Of a stretch of 64,000 nt of DNA, positions 27,522 through 36,190 are shown one piece after another. Under the pieces are notes generated by a model. It did not search any database, was not told where the DNA came from, and saw only the letters and a program-made list of their open reading frames with translations. The first letter of the stretch is position 1; each line of letters opens with the position of its first letter. The stretch spans positions 1 through 64,000 of the forward strand of contig NZ_KE384401.1 of the NCBI RefSeq assembly GCF_000425585.1, written 5' to 3'. A program made the position numbers and the translations under genes. Source of the stretch: Terrimonas ferruginea DSM 30193. GTDB taxonomy: Bacteria > Bacteroidota > Bacteroidia > Chitinophagales > Chitinophagaceae.

Positions 27522-28124
27522 ATGAAAATCAATACGTTAAAATGGGCTTCCCTGCTGATGGCCGGAAGTTTCCTCTTTGTTGCCTGTAACAACGAAGACA
27601 ACAAAGACAGCGCAAACAATACGCCTCCTGCAAACGAATACAATGTTGGTGACAGCACCGGCAGCATGAGTAACAATCCTGCTGATCCGTCAAAAACCAA
27701 CAGCACGCCTGGTAGCAAAGTGGATCAGCCACGTAAGAGTGGTAAAGCGTCTGCACGGATGGCCGACGAAGACACCAAAGTAAAAATTGAACGTGACAAA
27801 GACGGTATTTATATGCGTGCCGACATGGCTCCCGGATATCCTGGTGGTCAGGACGGTTTGGATGCGTATATTACACGTAATATTGAATATCCCGCCGACG
27901 CGATCGATAACAATATTGAAGGCACCGTATATGTACAGTTTGCTGTTGATGAAAACGGTAAAGTAAGCCAGGTTCGTACGGCAGGTACCAAACTGGGTTA
28001 TGGACTGGAAGAAGAAGCGGTGAAAGTGGTTTCTAAAATGCCGGCCTGGACCCCTGGTCAGGTGGCTGGTAAGAAAGTGAAAGTATGGCGTACATTGCCC
28101 ATCGTTTACAGGCTTGAATCCTAA
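27522..28124 (+). CDS. Lipoprotein with TonB C-terminal domain
   Basis: A 200-residue protein with a lipoprotein signal (SLLMAGSFLFVAC, Cys22 as lipid site), a low-complexity Asn/Ser/Pro linker, and a TonB_C-type domain at about 110-198 (GLDAYITRNIEYPADAIDNNIEGTVYVQFAVDENGKVSQV). The domain normally contacts TonB-dependent receptors from an inner-membrane anchor. Here the N-terminal helix of TonB is replaced by a lipid anchor, so it is not a classical energy transducer. A strong terminator follows. Confidence 0.85.
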   Translation: MKINTLKWASLLMAGSFLFVACNNEDNKDSANNTPPANEYNVGDSTGSMSNNPADPSKTNSTPGSKVDQPRKSGKASARMADEDTKVKIERDKDGIYMRADMAPGYPGGQDGLDAYITRNIEYPADAIDNNIEGTVYVQFAVDENGKVSQVRTAGTKLGYGLEEEAVKVVSKMPAWTPGQVAGKKVKVWRTLPIVYRLES

Positions 28125-28146
28125 AGTGAGATAAAATGGTAAAAGC

Positions 28147-28174
28147 AATCCCCGCTGTGAGGCGGGGATTTTTT
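28147..28174 (+). terminator. Rho-independent terminator after the TonB-C lipoprotein
   Basis: A 9-base GC-rich stem (AATCCCCGC at 28147-28155 with GCGGGGATT at 28162-28170), a 6-base loop and a T run. Confidence 0.9.
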
Positions 28175-28192
28175 ACTGGATAAACAGCCGTA

Positions 28193-28315
28193 TTAAGTAA
28201 TAAGTATTAAGTTTTAAGTAAAACAGCCGTTATAGGTATTAGGTAAAACAGCCGTTGACGACTGACTCATTCACTTATTCACCTATTGACGATTGACCAT
28301 TCACCATTCACCATC
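28193..28315. repeat. AAGTAAT and ATTGACC/ATTCACC arrays
   Basis: AAGTAATAAGTATTAAGT-type units (about 28194-28225) and a shorter copy with AACAGCCGTT spacers are followed by CATTCACC/GATTGACC-type units (about 28262-28315). They run up to the stop of the convergent DUF3078 gene. Confidence 0.65.
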
Positions 28316-29243
28316 AGAACTTCAGCAACAACCCCAACCCTATCAGCGATTTTAATTGCAACCCCGGAGAAGTGCCGTTTTTGCCAAATAAACGTACGTC
28401 ATCATCATAAATAAGATCGAGGCTGTAGGTGGCAGATAAAATTCTGGTCAGTTTAATATTGACCACGTTGGTAAAATAGAAGTCAATATTGCCGGGTTTG
28501 TTTTTATAATTTGAAAAAAGGTCGAGCCGGCCTTTGTAGCTCACGATCTTGTTGAATTCTTTCATGTAATTAATAGAAGCAAATGCACCGAGTTCGTATG
28601 TGCTGTGCCGTCCGGAATCCACTCCGTAAAGGCCTTTGGCCGATAAGGTGTCATCCATTACAAATACCCAGCGGGAAGTGGCGGGTGAAACAAAAATGGA
28701 CAATCCTTCAATTGGTTTATAATCAAGACCGGCACTCAGCAATACATAGGCAGGTGAAAGGAGGTCGGATGTCAATGATCTTGTGGTGTCTTCATAGGCA
28801 TAGCCTTTGAAAAACTGCGAACGGAAGTTGAACAATCCGGCGAGGTTCAGTTTGGGATTGAGTGCATAACCATATTTGGAGAGGAGGTCGATGCGGTCAT
28901 CGTTTTTCCTGCTGCCGAGACTGGTAGTATTTACATAGCCCAGGTTAAAATCCAGTGTATTGTCCCAACTGTGTTTATCTTTTTTATAAAAAGCAAAAAG
29001 GTTGAGTACGGAGTTGACAGACAGCGAAAATTCATCGCCACCGGCCGCCCAGTTGTTCAGCGAACCCTGGGATACGTTGATGGCATACTGGCCGCCATAC
29101 TTCCATTTCTTTTGAGTCGTATCGTTGGGATCTTTTTTGACCGTACGTTCTGCTTCCGATTTAAGTGCTTTCACACGCTGATCCTGCGCAAAGGCGCTGG
29201 TAAAAAGTATACTTGCGAGAAAAAGCAGCAGCGTTTTTTTCAT
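28314..29243 (-). CDS. DUF3078 outer-membrane-type protein
   Basis: A 309-residue exported protein of the Bacteroidota family DUF3078. After the signal peptide (MKKTLLLFLASILFTSAFAQ) comes the marker region KKWKYGGQYAINVSQGSLNNWAAGGDEFSLSVN, then alternating strands to the terminal LGLLLKF, as in an outer-membrane barrel. No function is established. An in-frame ATG three codons upstream is equally possible. Confidence 0.88.
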   Translation of the reverse strand: MKKTLLLFLASILFTSAFAQDQRVKALKSEAERTVKKDPNDTTQKKWKYGGQYAINVSQGSLNNWAAGGDEFSLSVNSVLNLFAFYKKDKHSWDNTLDFNLGYVNTTSLGSRKNDDRIDLLSKYGYALNPKLNLAGLFNFRSQFFKGYAYEDTTRSLTSDLLSPAYVLLSAGLDYKPIEGLSIFVSPATSRWVFVMDDTLSAKGLYGVDSGRHSTYELGAFASINYMKEFNKIVSYKGRLDLFSNYKNKPGNIDFYFTNVVNIKLTRILSATYSLDLIYDDDVRLFGKNGTSPGLQLKSLIGLGLLLKF

Positions 29244-29328
29244 AGTTTCCATTTAAGCCGCAAAACTAAGGATTAAAAAAAAACGACCTGTCTGCCTGGG
29301 CAAAGAGATCGTTTAAAACCTGAAGGGC

Positions 29329-29360
29329 AAAAAAAAGCCTGTAAGTACGAACTCACAGGC
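29329..29360 (-). terminator. Terminator of a minus-strand RNA
   Basis: A 9-base stem (GCCTGTAAG at 29337-29345 with CTCACAGGC at 29352-29360) with a 6-base loop. On the minus strand it is followed by eight T. It stands about 85 bases upstream of the DUF3078 start, where no protein gene ends, so it implies a non-coding or short transcript read on the minus strand. Confidence 0.8.
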
Positions 29361-29386
29361 AAGCTAATCGCCACACGAGAAAAGAG

Positions 29387-29552
29387 CTGTAGGGGGAGGA
29401 GTCGAACCTCCACGGGGCAGTTAGTTGTAGCACAAAGTTCAGTGGTCGACCCTGGTCGCTCCGTTGCCGAAGCGGCTCTATGCTATATTTATTCTGTTAT
29501 CCCCACCCCCGAGACAAGAGGGCATGTCTGCCGAAAATTTCATCACCCCACA
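29387..29552 (-). ncRNA. Candidate structured RNA with tRNA-like ends
   Basis: On the minus strand a perfect T-arm (GGAGG, loop TTCGACT, CCTCC; 29411-29395) is followed directly by CCCTACA (29394-29388). That heptamer can pair, with one G-U, with TGTGGGG at 29552-29546, giving a 7-base acceptor-like stem, a T-arm and about 130 bases between. CGGGG and CCCCG segments inside can pair as a second stem. After the acceptor, TTTTCGGCAG loosely resembles the tmRNA D-loop. A consensus promoter lies upstream and a terminator downstream on the same strand. The length is far below a normal tmRNA, no YALAA-type tag is seen and no anticodon arm can be drawn, so the class is unknown. Confidence 0.35.
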
Positions 29553-29624
29553 GTATGAACCACATTATACATTACCTTCAGAAAGGCGCTGTTTGCGTGG
29601 TGTCTTTTAAAGAACTTGATAGAA

Positions 29625-29657
29625 CAAAAATACAGTGTCTGGACCTTTTGTTCCAAA
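29625..29657 (-). promoter_or_regulatory. Consensus promoter for the candidate RNA
   Basis: On the minus strand, TTTG (29657-29654), 21 bases, TATTTTTG (29632-29625). This is a full match to the Bacteroidota consensus. It points away from the AsnC gene toward the structured RNA and its terminator, so transcription from it should give an RNA of about 290 bases. Confidence 0.6.
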
Positions 29658-29740
29658 TTTTCGAACAAAAATTTTGAAATAATAGAAATTATTCAAATAT
29701 TCGTGGTGTCAATTGAATTTATTTAAAATCACTTATAGAA

Positions 29741-30208
29741 ATGGCCGCTAAATTGAATTTGGATAAATTGGATCTGCAGATCATTCAGCATATGATGGAG
29801 AATGCTGAGATTTCCTACGCCGATCTTGGAAAAAAATTATATGTGTCTGGTGGTACCATCCACGTCCGTATCAAAAAACTACAGGAAGCCGGTGTAGTAA
29901 AAGGCACCCGCCTCAATACCGATCTTAAAATGCTGGGCTACGATGTAATTGCTTTCATCGGTATTTATCTCAAAGAAAGTTCATTGTACGATACTGTTGC
30001 ACGTGAACTGCAGAAAATGCCCGAGATCGTCCGTCTCAATTACACCACCGGCAATTACAGCATGTTCGCCGAAATCGTGTGCAAAGATATTTCCCAACTC
30101 CGTTCAGTATTGCACGACCAGTTGCAAAAGATTAAAGGCATAGAACGTACCGAAACCTTTATTTCCCTGGAAGAAAGCTTTAGCAGGAATGTGCGGGTTA
30201 TTGCATAA
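29741..30208 (+). CDS. Lrp/AsnC family transcriptional regulator
   Basis: A 155-residue regulator with an N-terminal helix-turn-helix (residues about 8-60, LDLQIIQHMMENAEISYADLGKKLYVSGGTIHVRIKKL) and a C-terminal RAM/AsnC ligand-binding domain (VIAFIGIYLKESSLYDTVARELQKMPEIV, then the AEIVCKDI strand). It controls genes in response to amino acids or similar small molecules, and often its own gene. The A+T-rich stretch before the ATG has an imperfect dyad around AATAATAGAAATTATT (about 29678-29693), a possible self-binding site. Confidence 0.92.
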   Translation: MAAKLNLDKLDLQIIQHMMENAEISYADLGKKLYVSGGTIHVRIKKLQEAGVVKGTRLNTDLKMLGYDVIAFIGIYLKESSLYDTVARELQKMPEIVRLNYTTGNYSMFAEIVCKDISQLRSVLHDQLQKIKGIERTETFISLEESFSRNVRVIA

Positions 30209-30209
30209 C

Positions 30210-30316
30210 CCAATGTGAAAATGTGGAGATGTGCCCCGGCTGCGCCGTGGGCCGTGTGAAAATGATCAATTCATTTCCACATTTACATATTCCCGAAGGT
30301 GACACATTTACACATT
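30210..30316. repeat. GTGAAAAT/CACATTTA arrays in inverted orientation
   Basis: AATGTGAAAATGTGGAGATG (about 30212-30231) and the inverse type TTTCCACATTTACATATT (about 30266-30283), then CACATTTACACATTTT (about 30303-30318). The period is 8 bases. They lie between the convergent AsnC and caspase genes and could form a stem in either transcript. Confidence 0.65.
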
Positions 30317-30320
30317 TTTT

Positions 30321-33300
30321 CTAAAACTCCCAGTTCCACCAGCCATTTTCCCTCCGGCTGGCCGGCGTTTGCAAACCATTGGTTTGTTTGTTCACCAGGT
30401 CATAAATAGCCGCGCGCAGTTGGCGAAGCGGTGTGCGCCGGTCGCCCCAGGACAGGTTGTTCAAGAAGCTATACGTGAATACACCATTGTTCCAGGATTG
30501 GCCTTCATAGGCATATTCATTACCCGCCGCCGCCGAAATAACAAACGACCCGTTGCCGCGGCTGAGATCGCCAAATAATTCCTGTATCAGCAATTGCTGA
30601 TTGCGCCCGCGCCCTGAAGCCGAGCTGTCCGTATCTTCTACGATCACCCCTCTTTTTATCACACTTACGCCTTGTGGTAACTGGCCGCTGTGCGTGGCAA
30701 TGTCTTCTCCACTGTGGCAGGCATCCAGCAGCAACAGCCGTTTGCGCGCAGGAATACCATCCAGCAACGACTCGATCATCCTTATCGACAAACCCTTTGC
30801 TTCCGGACGGCTGAAGTCCATGTCGTGGGGAGCAAACACAAAACCGCTGTCCCTGCTGATCATACCGTGACCCGACAAAGAGATCACAACGATGTCGTCC
30901 GTATTCGTCTGCCGGAGTTTTTGTTTTACCTGCTGTATAGCAGCGAGCGTCGCTTTTTCATTGAGCAGGGTGTCGAGGATCGTGGCATTTTTAGTTTGTT
31001 TCAGACGTTCTGCTATATCACGTACATCCTTCGCTGCATACCGGAGATTTTTCTGACGGTCGGCATATTCAGCAACACCGATGCCGATGTAAAACACTTT
31101 GGGCGTATCTGGTTTGTCGGGCTGGTAGTAGACGGTATATGTTTGTTCCAGGCTTTCCTCACCGGCTTCATTCACCCCGGTTATGCTGATCAGGTTTCTG
31201 CCAGCGTTGAGTGACAGCGGATAATCCAGTGCATATTTTTTTACACGTCCGTTTACCGGCATACCGGTGGCGGCAAATTCCGGTACGCCATTCACACGGA
31301 TGAGCAAAGATTTCAATGCCTGCTGCTGGTCTTCCAATGTCAATTGCAATTGCAGTATCCGGTCTGTTGCCGTCAGTGGAAGATGATCGCGGTCCCATTT
31401 AAGTACCGGGCGATTGCCCGCGTTGTTTAGTTTATCCGGATCGAAGCCCAGCCTTTGTATGCGGCTTCTCCAGGCAAGTTCAAGCGTACGCAGAAAAGCG
31501 GTGTCGGCATACCCCAGCGCTTTAAATACTTTGTCGGGACGGTTGCCCTGCAATTCAAAACTCGATAAGGGGTAGACGGTTTCATTTTTTATAAAATGAA
31601 AATCGTTGAGCAGATCCGGATCGATACGGTAATGTCCCGAAGGCGTGAGCATCGCATAGCGCCATTCTTTTTCTTTTTCCAAAAATTTGATCGTGACCTG
31701 TATCGTTTCCAGCTGCATGTCGACAATCGTTACATCGCCATTGGCGGAAAGACTGTAAAGGCGGTTGCCGCGGACAACCAGTTTTTCAATGGCACCACCT
31801 TGCGTGTTGAGTATGTGACGTGGAGAACTGCCCGTTGTATCCCAGATCAACAATTGTCCGTTCTGGCTACCGGCCACAATGCGCGCGGCAGGTTTATAAT
31901 AAGCAACGCTGGTGAGATAGTCGCGCGAATAAAAACTGCGGTGAACTTTTTTTTCTTTACCTGTTGCTGTTTGCCATTCAATGTTACGGAAGTTGATCGA
32001 CAGGCCGGATTCGGGATAGTGTACATAGTCTTGCCAGAAAGTGGAGTCGGTCAGTTTTGCAGCAGGCATGTCTGCTATATAATTCAGGGTGTTCAGACCG
32101 GCCCCGCGGGTGTTGCCGGCATACAATGCCACCTGCTGTGTTCCCGGGATAAACCTTACGTCGTATACTTTTTTAATGTTCAACGTGCGCGCCTTCATTT
32201 GCCGGAGATCCCATACCAGCGCCGGACTCATTTTTTTTTCATCGTAAAAAGAAAGTCCTTCGGTATAACTAATCGCCCATTTCCCATCAGGCGATACGGC
32301 TACCTTGTTATGGAAAAATTCAAAAGCCGGGACCCCGGCTGAAGCATCGTCTGCAGCCGGAATAAATGTTTTGCTATAGATCGTATCCTGTGTACGATCA
32401 TTGATACGCATCAACCCATATCCTTTTTTAGAGGAAGAGCCATAGGACTGATAAACGCGTGTATCTAACTCGATGCGTCCGCTGCCATCGGGAAGAATGG
32501 AATAACTCGTGTGGGACGGTAATGTTTTGTTGTCGAGGGTGGTGAGGTTGAGCAACAAGTTACTGAAGGCAACCAGCCTGCCATCGGCGCTTACATCAAA
32601 CCCTGCTAAAAAGGCTTTCGGCGTGCGCGGTCCCCAGGGAACCTGGTAGGCGCTTTTATGAAATACGGTAATCAGTCCTTCATCGCCATCCTGGTAAAGC
32701 CATTCATTTTCCCTTAATGCATATAAGTCTGCATACAGCCTGTCAATGCTATCCGTTTTGCTGACCTGGTTATTTTGTATCGTGGAAAAAATGGTGCGCG
32801 ACGATGCCGGTTGACAGACGGCATGCAGTGTATTGGTTTTAGCTAACCATTCAACACGTTTGATTTTTCCGGGGAGCTGAACAGGTGATTGTGCCTGACC
32901 GTTTTTGTATTGGGTCAGCTGGTTGCCCTCCGGGCTCCAGCGCCAGAGGCCCTCCCTGCTCATCATAAACTGTTCAGTATCGGAGCAGGTGGTGATTTGT
33001 TTTGGCTGATCTGTCAATTGCCAGATTGCCGTTATGCCATTTACGGTTGCGAGTGCCGACCATGGTTGATTGGACATTGCTTCGAGTTGCAATAGTTCTG
33101 CACCTTTCCATTCACGGATTATTTTATCAGAAAAAGTGCTTGCGGCAGTTTGCCATATTTTATCTGAACCGTCAATGGAAAGCCATTGATCGTTATGATC
33201 AGGATCGGCAATAACGCGGAACCGGGAACTCATTGCGCGCGGTCCCGTACCTTTTTCCCCCAATACTTCTGAACTTTTGATCGTGCTGTTTTTCAGGGAT

Positions 33301-34619
33301 ACGATATGACGAACATAACCGTCGTATGATGACTGTCCGCGGGCCTCGATCACCAGGATAGATTGGCCGCTGCGGTCGGGGGTAGACGTTATTTTTGCAC
33401 GGAATGCATGTTGCATAAGCTTCCTTCGTTGCTTTACATCCCATACCTGTAGCACATTTCCGCGGACGAGGGTAAAAATTTCCCGCGCCGGACTGAACGT
33501 GACCACAGCGGTTTCATTGGACGTATATACATTGTTCAGCATCATGGTGTAGCCGGTGCTGTCGGCATAACTTTCGACTGTTCCCTTTTCAATAATGGAG
33601 AAAACGGTGAGATCCTGCAGGTTTATTTTTTCCAATTGATAGCTGCCGGCAAGCCCGTTGTCGTCGCGCATCCGGCCTCCGGCAATTAATTGAGTGCCGT
33701 TAAGGAATACGTCATAAAAATCGAACAATCCCGTTAAGCCGGGATGTATTTTCTGTGTGTACTGTTGCTTATCAAGCTCCCAGCAATGCCATTCGCGCTC
33801 GTCGGTAACAAAAACAAGTTTATTGTCAGGGGTAAAGGAAAGATTGGTCAATGAGCGCACAGTTTTGTCTGGCAGGGACACATCGCTAACAACCGATCCG
33901 GTTTGGGTATCGATGATACGGATACCAGTGGACAGCGCCACCGCTACCAGTTGGCCGCTGCCGGCGAAGCCGTAATCGGATGGAGGGCTGGTTAATTGTT
34001 TTTGCTCATAAATGATTTTTCCTGTTGCGAGATCGAGTAATGTATAAGAATAGTTGCCCTGCCCGTAGCCGGTTAATAAGGCTTTTTTGAAATCAGGGCT
34101 TGCCTTGATACCGCGACAGGCTTGTGCGAGCGTGATTTTGTTTGCGTTTGTTCCGTTGGTGATCTCCAGCGAGTTGTTTTCGACCACAGCGAGCTGGTTG
34201 TTAGTTGAACCTGTTGCAACATACACGGAGCCGCTGAATTTTCGGGAGGCTGCAGGATTCTCCAGGGAAAAAATGACGAGGCTGTCTTGCGGAAACTCAC
34301 GGAAGGATTCGCGGGTGAGGAAGGGGCGGATGTTATTATTGAAAAGGTCCTGCACAGGTTTGCGTTGTTCGTTCAGCAGCAGCAGGCTGTTGTTGCCGGG
34401 ATAAAACTGTCTGAGTACCGGGTTGACCAATTGATGCCGCGTGCGTTTTTCAATTTGCAGGCTTTTATTGTTGACCAGGAAAATGGAGTCTGGGGTAGAA
34501 AGCGCCAGGTATTGACCATCTGCCGTCTGCACGGCGGAGAGTACTTCGCCGTTGAAGCGCAGGGTTTGCGCAGAGAGGGCGGTAGAAAGGAAAAGCGATA
34601 TAATCAGTAGATAATTCAA
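30321..34619 (-). CDS. Exported beta-propeller-like protein with C-terminal caspase domain (caspase 1)
   Basis: A 1432-residue protein with a signal peptide (MNYLLIISLFLSTALSAQ). About 1000 residues of WD40/quinoprotein-like blades follow (for example GSVVSDVSLPDKTVRSLTNL, VLQVWDVKQRRKLMQ, GSQNGQLLIWDTTG), then a bridging Ig-like part and a C14 caspase domain from about 1169. The dyad is complete: His1251 (SLSGHG) and Cys1301 (LLDACHSGE). The protein ends NGLQTPASRREN then WWNWEF, close to the end of caspase 3. The TTG at 34619 is the only start before the signal peptide; an in-frame TGA two codons upstream lies in a TTTTGACTTTTG array. It is divergent from the thioredoxin-fold gene and lacks the TACCC/GGGTA operator of its neighbours. 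It is probably a periplasmic or surface protease; the substrate is unknown. Confidence 0.9.
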   Translation of the reverse strand: MNYLLIISLFLSTALSAQTLRFNGEVLSAVQTADGQYLALSTPDSIFLVNNKSLQIEKRTRHQLVNPVLRQFYPGNNSLLLLNEQRKPVQDLFNNNIRPFLTRESFREFPQDSLVIFSLENPAASRKFSGSVYVATGSTNNQLAVVENNSLEITNGTNANKITLAQACRGIKASPDFKKALLTGYGQGNYSYTLLDLATGKIIYEQKQLTSPPSDYGFAGSGQLVAVALSTGIRIIDTQTGSVVSDVSLPDKTVRSLTNLSFTPDNKLVFVTDEREWHCWELDKQQYTQKIHPGLTGLFDFYDVFLNGTQLIAGGRMRDDNGLAGSYQLEKINLQDLTVFSIIEKGTVESYADSTGYTMMLNNVYTSNETAVVTFSPAREIFTLVRGNVLQVWDVKQRRKLMQHAFRAKITSTPDRSGQSILVIEARGQSSYDGYVRHIVSLKNSTIKSSEVLGEKGTGPRAMSSRFRVIADPDHNDQWLSIDGSDKIWQTAASTFSDKIIREWKGAELLQLEAMSNQPWSALATVNGITAIWQLTDQPKQITTCSDTEQFMMSREGLWRWSPEGNQLTQYKNGQAQSPVQLPGKIKRVEWLAKTNTLHAVCQPASSRTIFSTIQNNQVSKTDSIDRLYADLYALRENEWLYQDGDEGLITVFHKSAYQVPWGPRTPKAFLAGFDVSADGRLVAFSNLLLNLTTLDNKTLPSHTSYSILPDGSGRIELDTRVYQSYGSSSKKGYGLMRINDRTQDTIYSKTFIPAADDASAGVPAFEFFHNKVAVSPDGKWAISYTEGLSFYDEKKMSPALVWDLRQMKARTLNIKKVYDVRFIPGTQQVALYAGNTRGAGLNTLNYIADMPAAKLTDSTFWQDYVHYPESGLSINFRNIEWQTATGKEKKVHRSFYSRDYLTSVAYYKPAARIVAGSQNGQLLIWDTTGSSPRHILNTQGGAIEKLVVRGNRLYSLSANGDVTIVDMQLETIQVTIKFLEKEKEWRYAMLTPSGHYRIDPDLLNDFHFIKNETVYPLSSFELQGNRPDKVFKALGYADTAFLRTLELAWRSRIQRLGFDPDKLNNAGNRPVLKWDRDHLPLTATDRILQLQLTLEDQQQALKSLLIRVNGVPEFAATGMPVNGRVKKYALDYPLSLNAGRNLISITGVNEAGEESLEQTYTVYYQPDKPDTPKVFYIGIGVAEYADRQKNLRYAAKDVRDIAERLKQTKNATILDTLLNEKATLAAIQQVKQKLRQTNTDDIVVISLSGHGMISRDSGFVFAPHDMDFSRPEAKGLSIRMIESLLDGIPARKRLLLLDACHSGEDIATHSGQLPQGVSVIKRGVIVEDTDSSASGRGRNQQLLIQELFGDLSRGNGSFVISAAAGNEYAYEGQSWNNGVFTYSFLNNLSWGDRRTPLRQLRAAIYDLVNKQTNGLQTPASRRENGWWNWEF

Positions 34620-34822
34620 AAGTCAAAATTCAAAAGTCAAAAATGGTGAATCGTCTTTCGGGTCAATTACTTTGCATCTTTACATAGAGAGACCGCCGGT
34701 TTCACGCAAAGACGCGTAAGGAGCTAAGTCGCAAAGATTTCTTAAGTCAACCTGGCTTTCGGACAGTATCCTGCGCGTTTACCTATAACTTACTACTTAA
34801 AACTTATTACTTACTACCTATT
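34614..34822. repeat. Mixed array island before caspase 1
   Basis: TCAAAAG/TCAAAAT units (34614-34642) overlap the first codons of caspase 1. A CACGCAAAGACGCGTAAGGAG element (about 34700-34735) and AAGTTTT/AAGTAAT-type units in reverse (about 34783-34820) follow. The rest of the gap to the thioredoxin-fold gene is unique sequence with no gene. Confidence 0.65.
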
Positions 34823-34911
34823 TTTGATATGTTTAACAAGCCTCATCGTGCAGGCCGGTCTAAGTTTGCATCCTGAGTTGGAATTCCATTACTCACCAAC
34901 ACCTTTTTAAC

Positions 34912-36081
34912 ATGAAGAAACTCTCTGTCCTTTTCATTGGCCTGCTTGCGGTACTCACTGCTTCCGCCGGTGATATCAAATTTGTTACCGGTCTTACCTG
35001 GAAACAAATCAAAGAAAAAGCAGCCCGCGAAAAGAAAATGATCTTTTTTGATGCCTATGCCACCTGGTGCGGGCCCTGTAAATATCTCGAATCCTCTGTT
35101 TATACCGACGATGCCGTCGCCAAATTTTACAACGATAATTTTATCAATGTAAAATTTGACATGGAAGAAGGTGAAGGCGTTACTCTTTCAGAGACATTTG
35201 CCATTACTTCTTATCCCACGCTGATGTTCTTTGCTGCCGATGGCAAAATGGTGCACAAATACATTGGCGCCATGGAAGCTCCCGAATTCATCAGCCTTGG
35301 CAGACTTGCACGTGATCCCGCCACGCAATATTATACCCTGAAAGAAAAAGTTAAGTCCGGCAAAGCCACGGACGAAGACTTTTCCCATTGGATCAGCAAT
35401 GCACAGGATCTGGATGACGAGGACCGGGTCGAGATTTCCCAGCAATTCCTTCAAACACGCCCCGATCTTTTCGCCAGCAAAGACCTGCTGCTGGCGGTGA
35501 TGAGCTATGCCCGTCTGAACAGCCCCACTCAGCTTGAGCAATTGCTGAATGCCCGCGCCAAAATCAAGACGATGCTGGAATGGGATGACCAACACCTCGA
35601 TGCAGCTCTTTACCGTAAAACATTTTTGTATGCCCTGTATCAATCCGGCGACGACCTGAATCACGAAAAGTTCATGGGCATTATCAAAAAATATTATCCT
35701 TCACGCGTAATATATGCGGAACATGAACTCAGCCTGGTGGCTGCAATAGTTGGCGAGGATGCCGATAAAATGAAAACCGTTTATCACAGCATGCTGGCCG
35801 GCAGCAAAAAATTACCCATCGAACAATCCTCTCAGCTTTACCTGGAATACCTCGAGAGCCTGGAGGACACTGTTCATGAAAGCCTGATTCCCCTGCTGGC
35901 GAGTTATAAATTTACTTCGGCAGAAAAAGGCAAGGAAGGTTGGCTTTACCTGATGCAGACCATTTCCTATTCACAGTTGAATGAGGTGGCCAAAGCCAAA
36001 GAAGCCGCCCTGAAAGCCTACAATCATCCCTGCGTTCCCCAGGAATATAAAGATATTCTTAAGAGCTCTTATGAGCTGTAA
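34912..36081 (+). CDS. Exported thioredoxin-fold protein
   Basis: A 389-residue exported protein. After the signal peptide (to about residue 19) comes a thioredoxin-like domain with an intact CGPC redox site (TWCGPC, C53 and C56) and the cis-proline segment TSYPTLMFF. The C-terminal 240 residues are helical without a recognisable repeat (LEQLLNARAKIKTMLEWDDQHLDAA). It probably acts in the periplasm as a disulphide reductase or isomerase. It stands between two caspase genes; a role in activating the cysteine proteases is possible but unproven. Confidence 0.87.
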   Translation: MKKLSVLFIGLLAVLTASAGDIKFVTGLTWKQIKEKAAREKKMIFFDAYATWCGPCKYLESSVYTDDAVAKFYNDNFINVKFDMEEGEGVTLSETFAITSYPTLMFFAADGKMVHKYIGAMEAPEFISLGRLARDPATQYYTLKEKVKSGKATDEDFSHWISNAQDLDDEDRVEISQQFLQTRPDLFASKDLLLAVMSYARLNSPTQLEQLLNARAKIKTMLEWDDQHLDAALYRKTFLYALYQSGDDLNHEKFMGIIKKYYPSRVIYAEHELSLVAAIVGEDADKMKTVYHSMLAGSKKLPIEQSSQLYLEYLESLEDTVHESLIPLLASYKFTSAEKGKEGWLYLMQTISYSQLNEVAKAKEAALKAYNHPCVPQEYKDILKSSYEL

Positions 36082-36133
36082 CTCTTTCGGGGGACGAGAG
36101 AAGTTGTAAGTTTTAAGTAATAAGTTATAAGTG

Positions 36134-36165
36134 CAGTGATGGTTCGTATATACGAACCATCACTG
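36134..36165. repeat. Perfect 32-base palindrome (GGTTCGT family), terminator-like
   Basis: The two 16-base halves (CAGTGATGGTTCGTAT and its exact complement) meet without a spacer. A TTTTA run follows on the plus strand, so in RNA this would form a hairpin that could end the thioredoxin-fold transcript. It shares its GGTTCGT...ACGAACC core with the element at 49798 and degenerate copies elsewhere. AAGTTTT/AAGTAAT arrays flank it at about 36107-36132 and 36176-36192. Confidence 0.75.
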
Positions 36166-36190
36166 TTTTACGGCAAATACTTAAAACTTA

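Noticed and set aside
29387-29552. Calling this region a tRNA or a standard tmRNA
   Set aside because: The T-arm and an acceptor-like stem are present, but no anticodon arm can be drawn, the span is too short for a one-piece tmRNA and no tag resembling YALAA is encoded. I keep it only as a structured RNA candidate.
29480-29677. A 65-codon plus-strand frame before the AsnC gene
   Set aside because: It overlaps the promoter and structured RNA of the opposite strand and shows no coding character.
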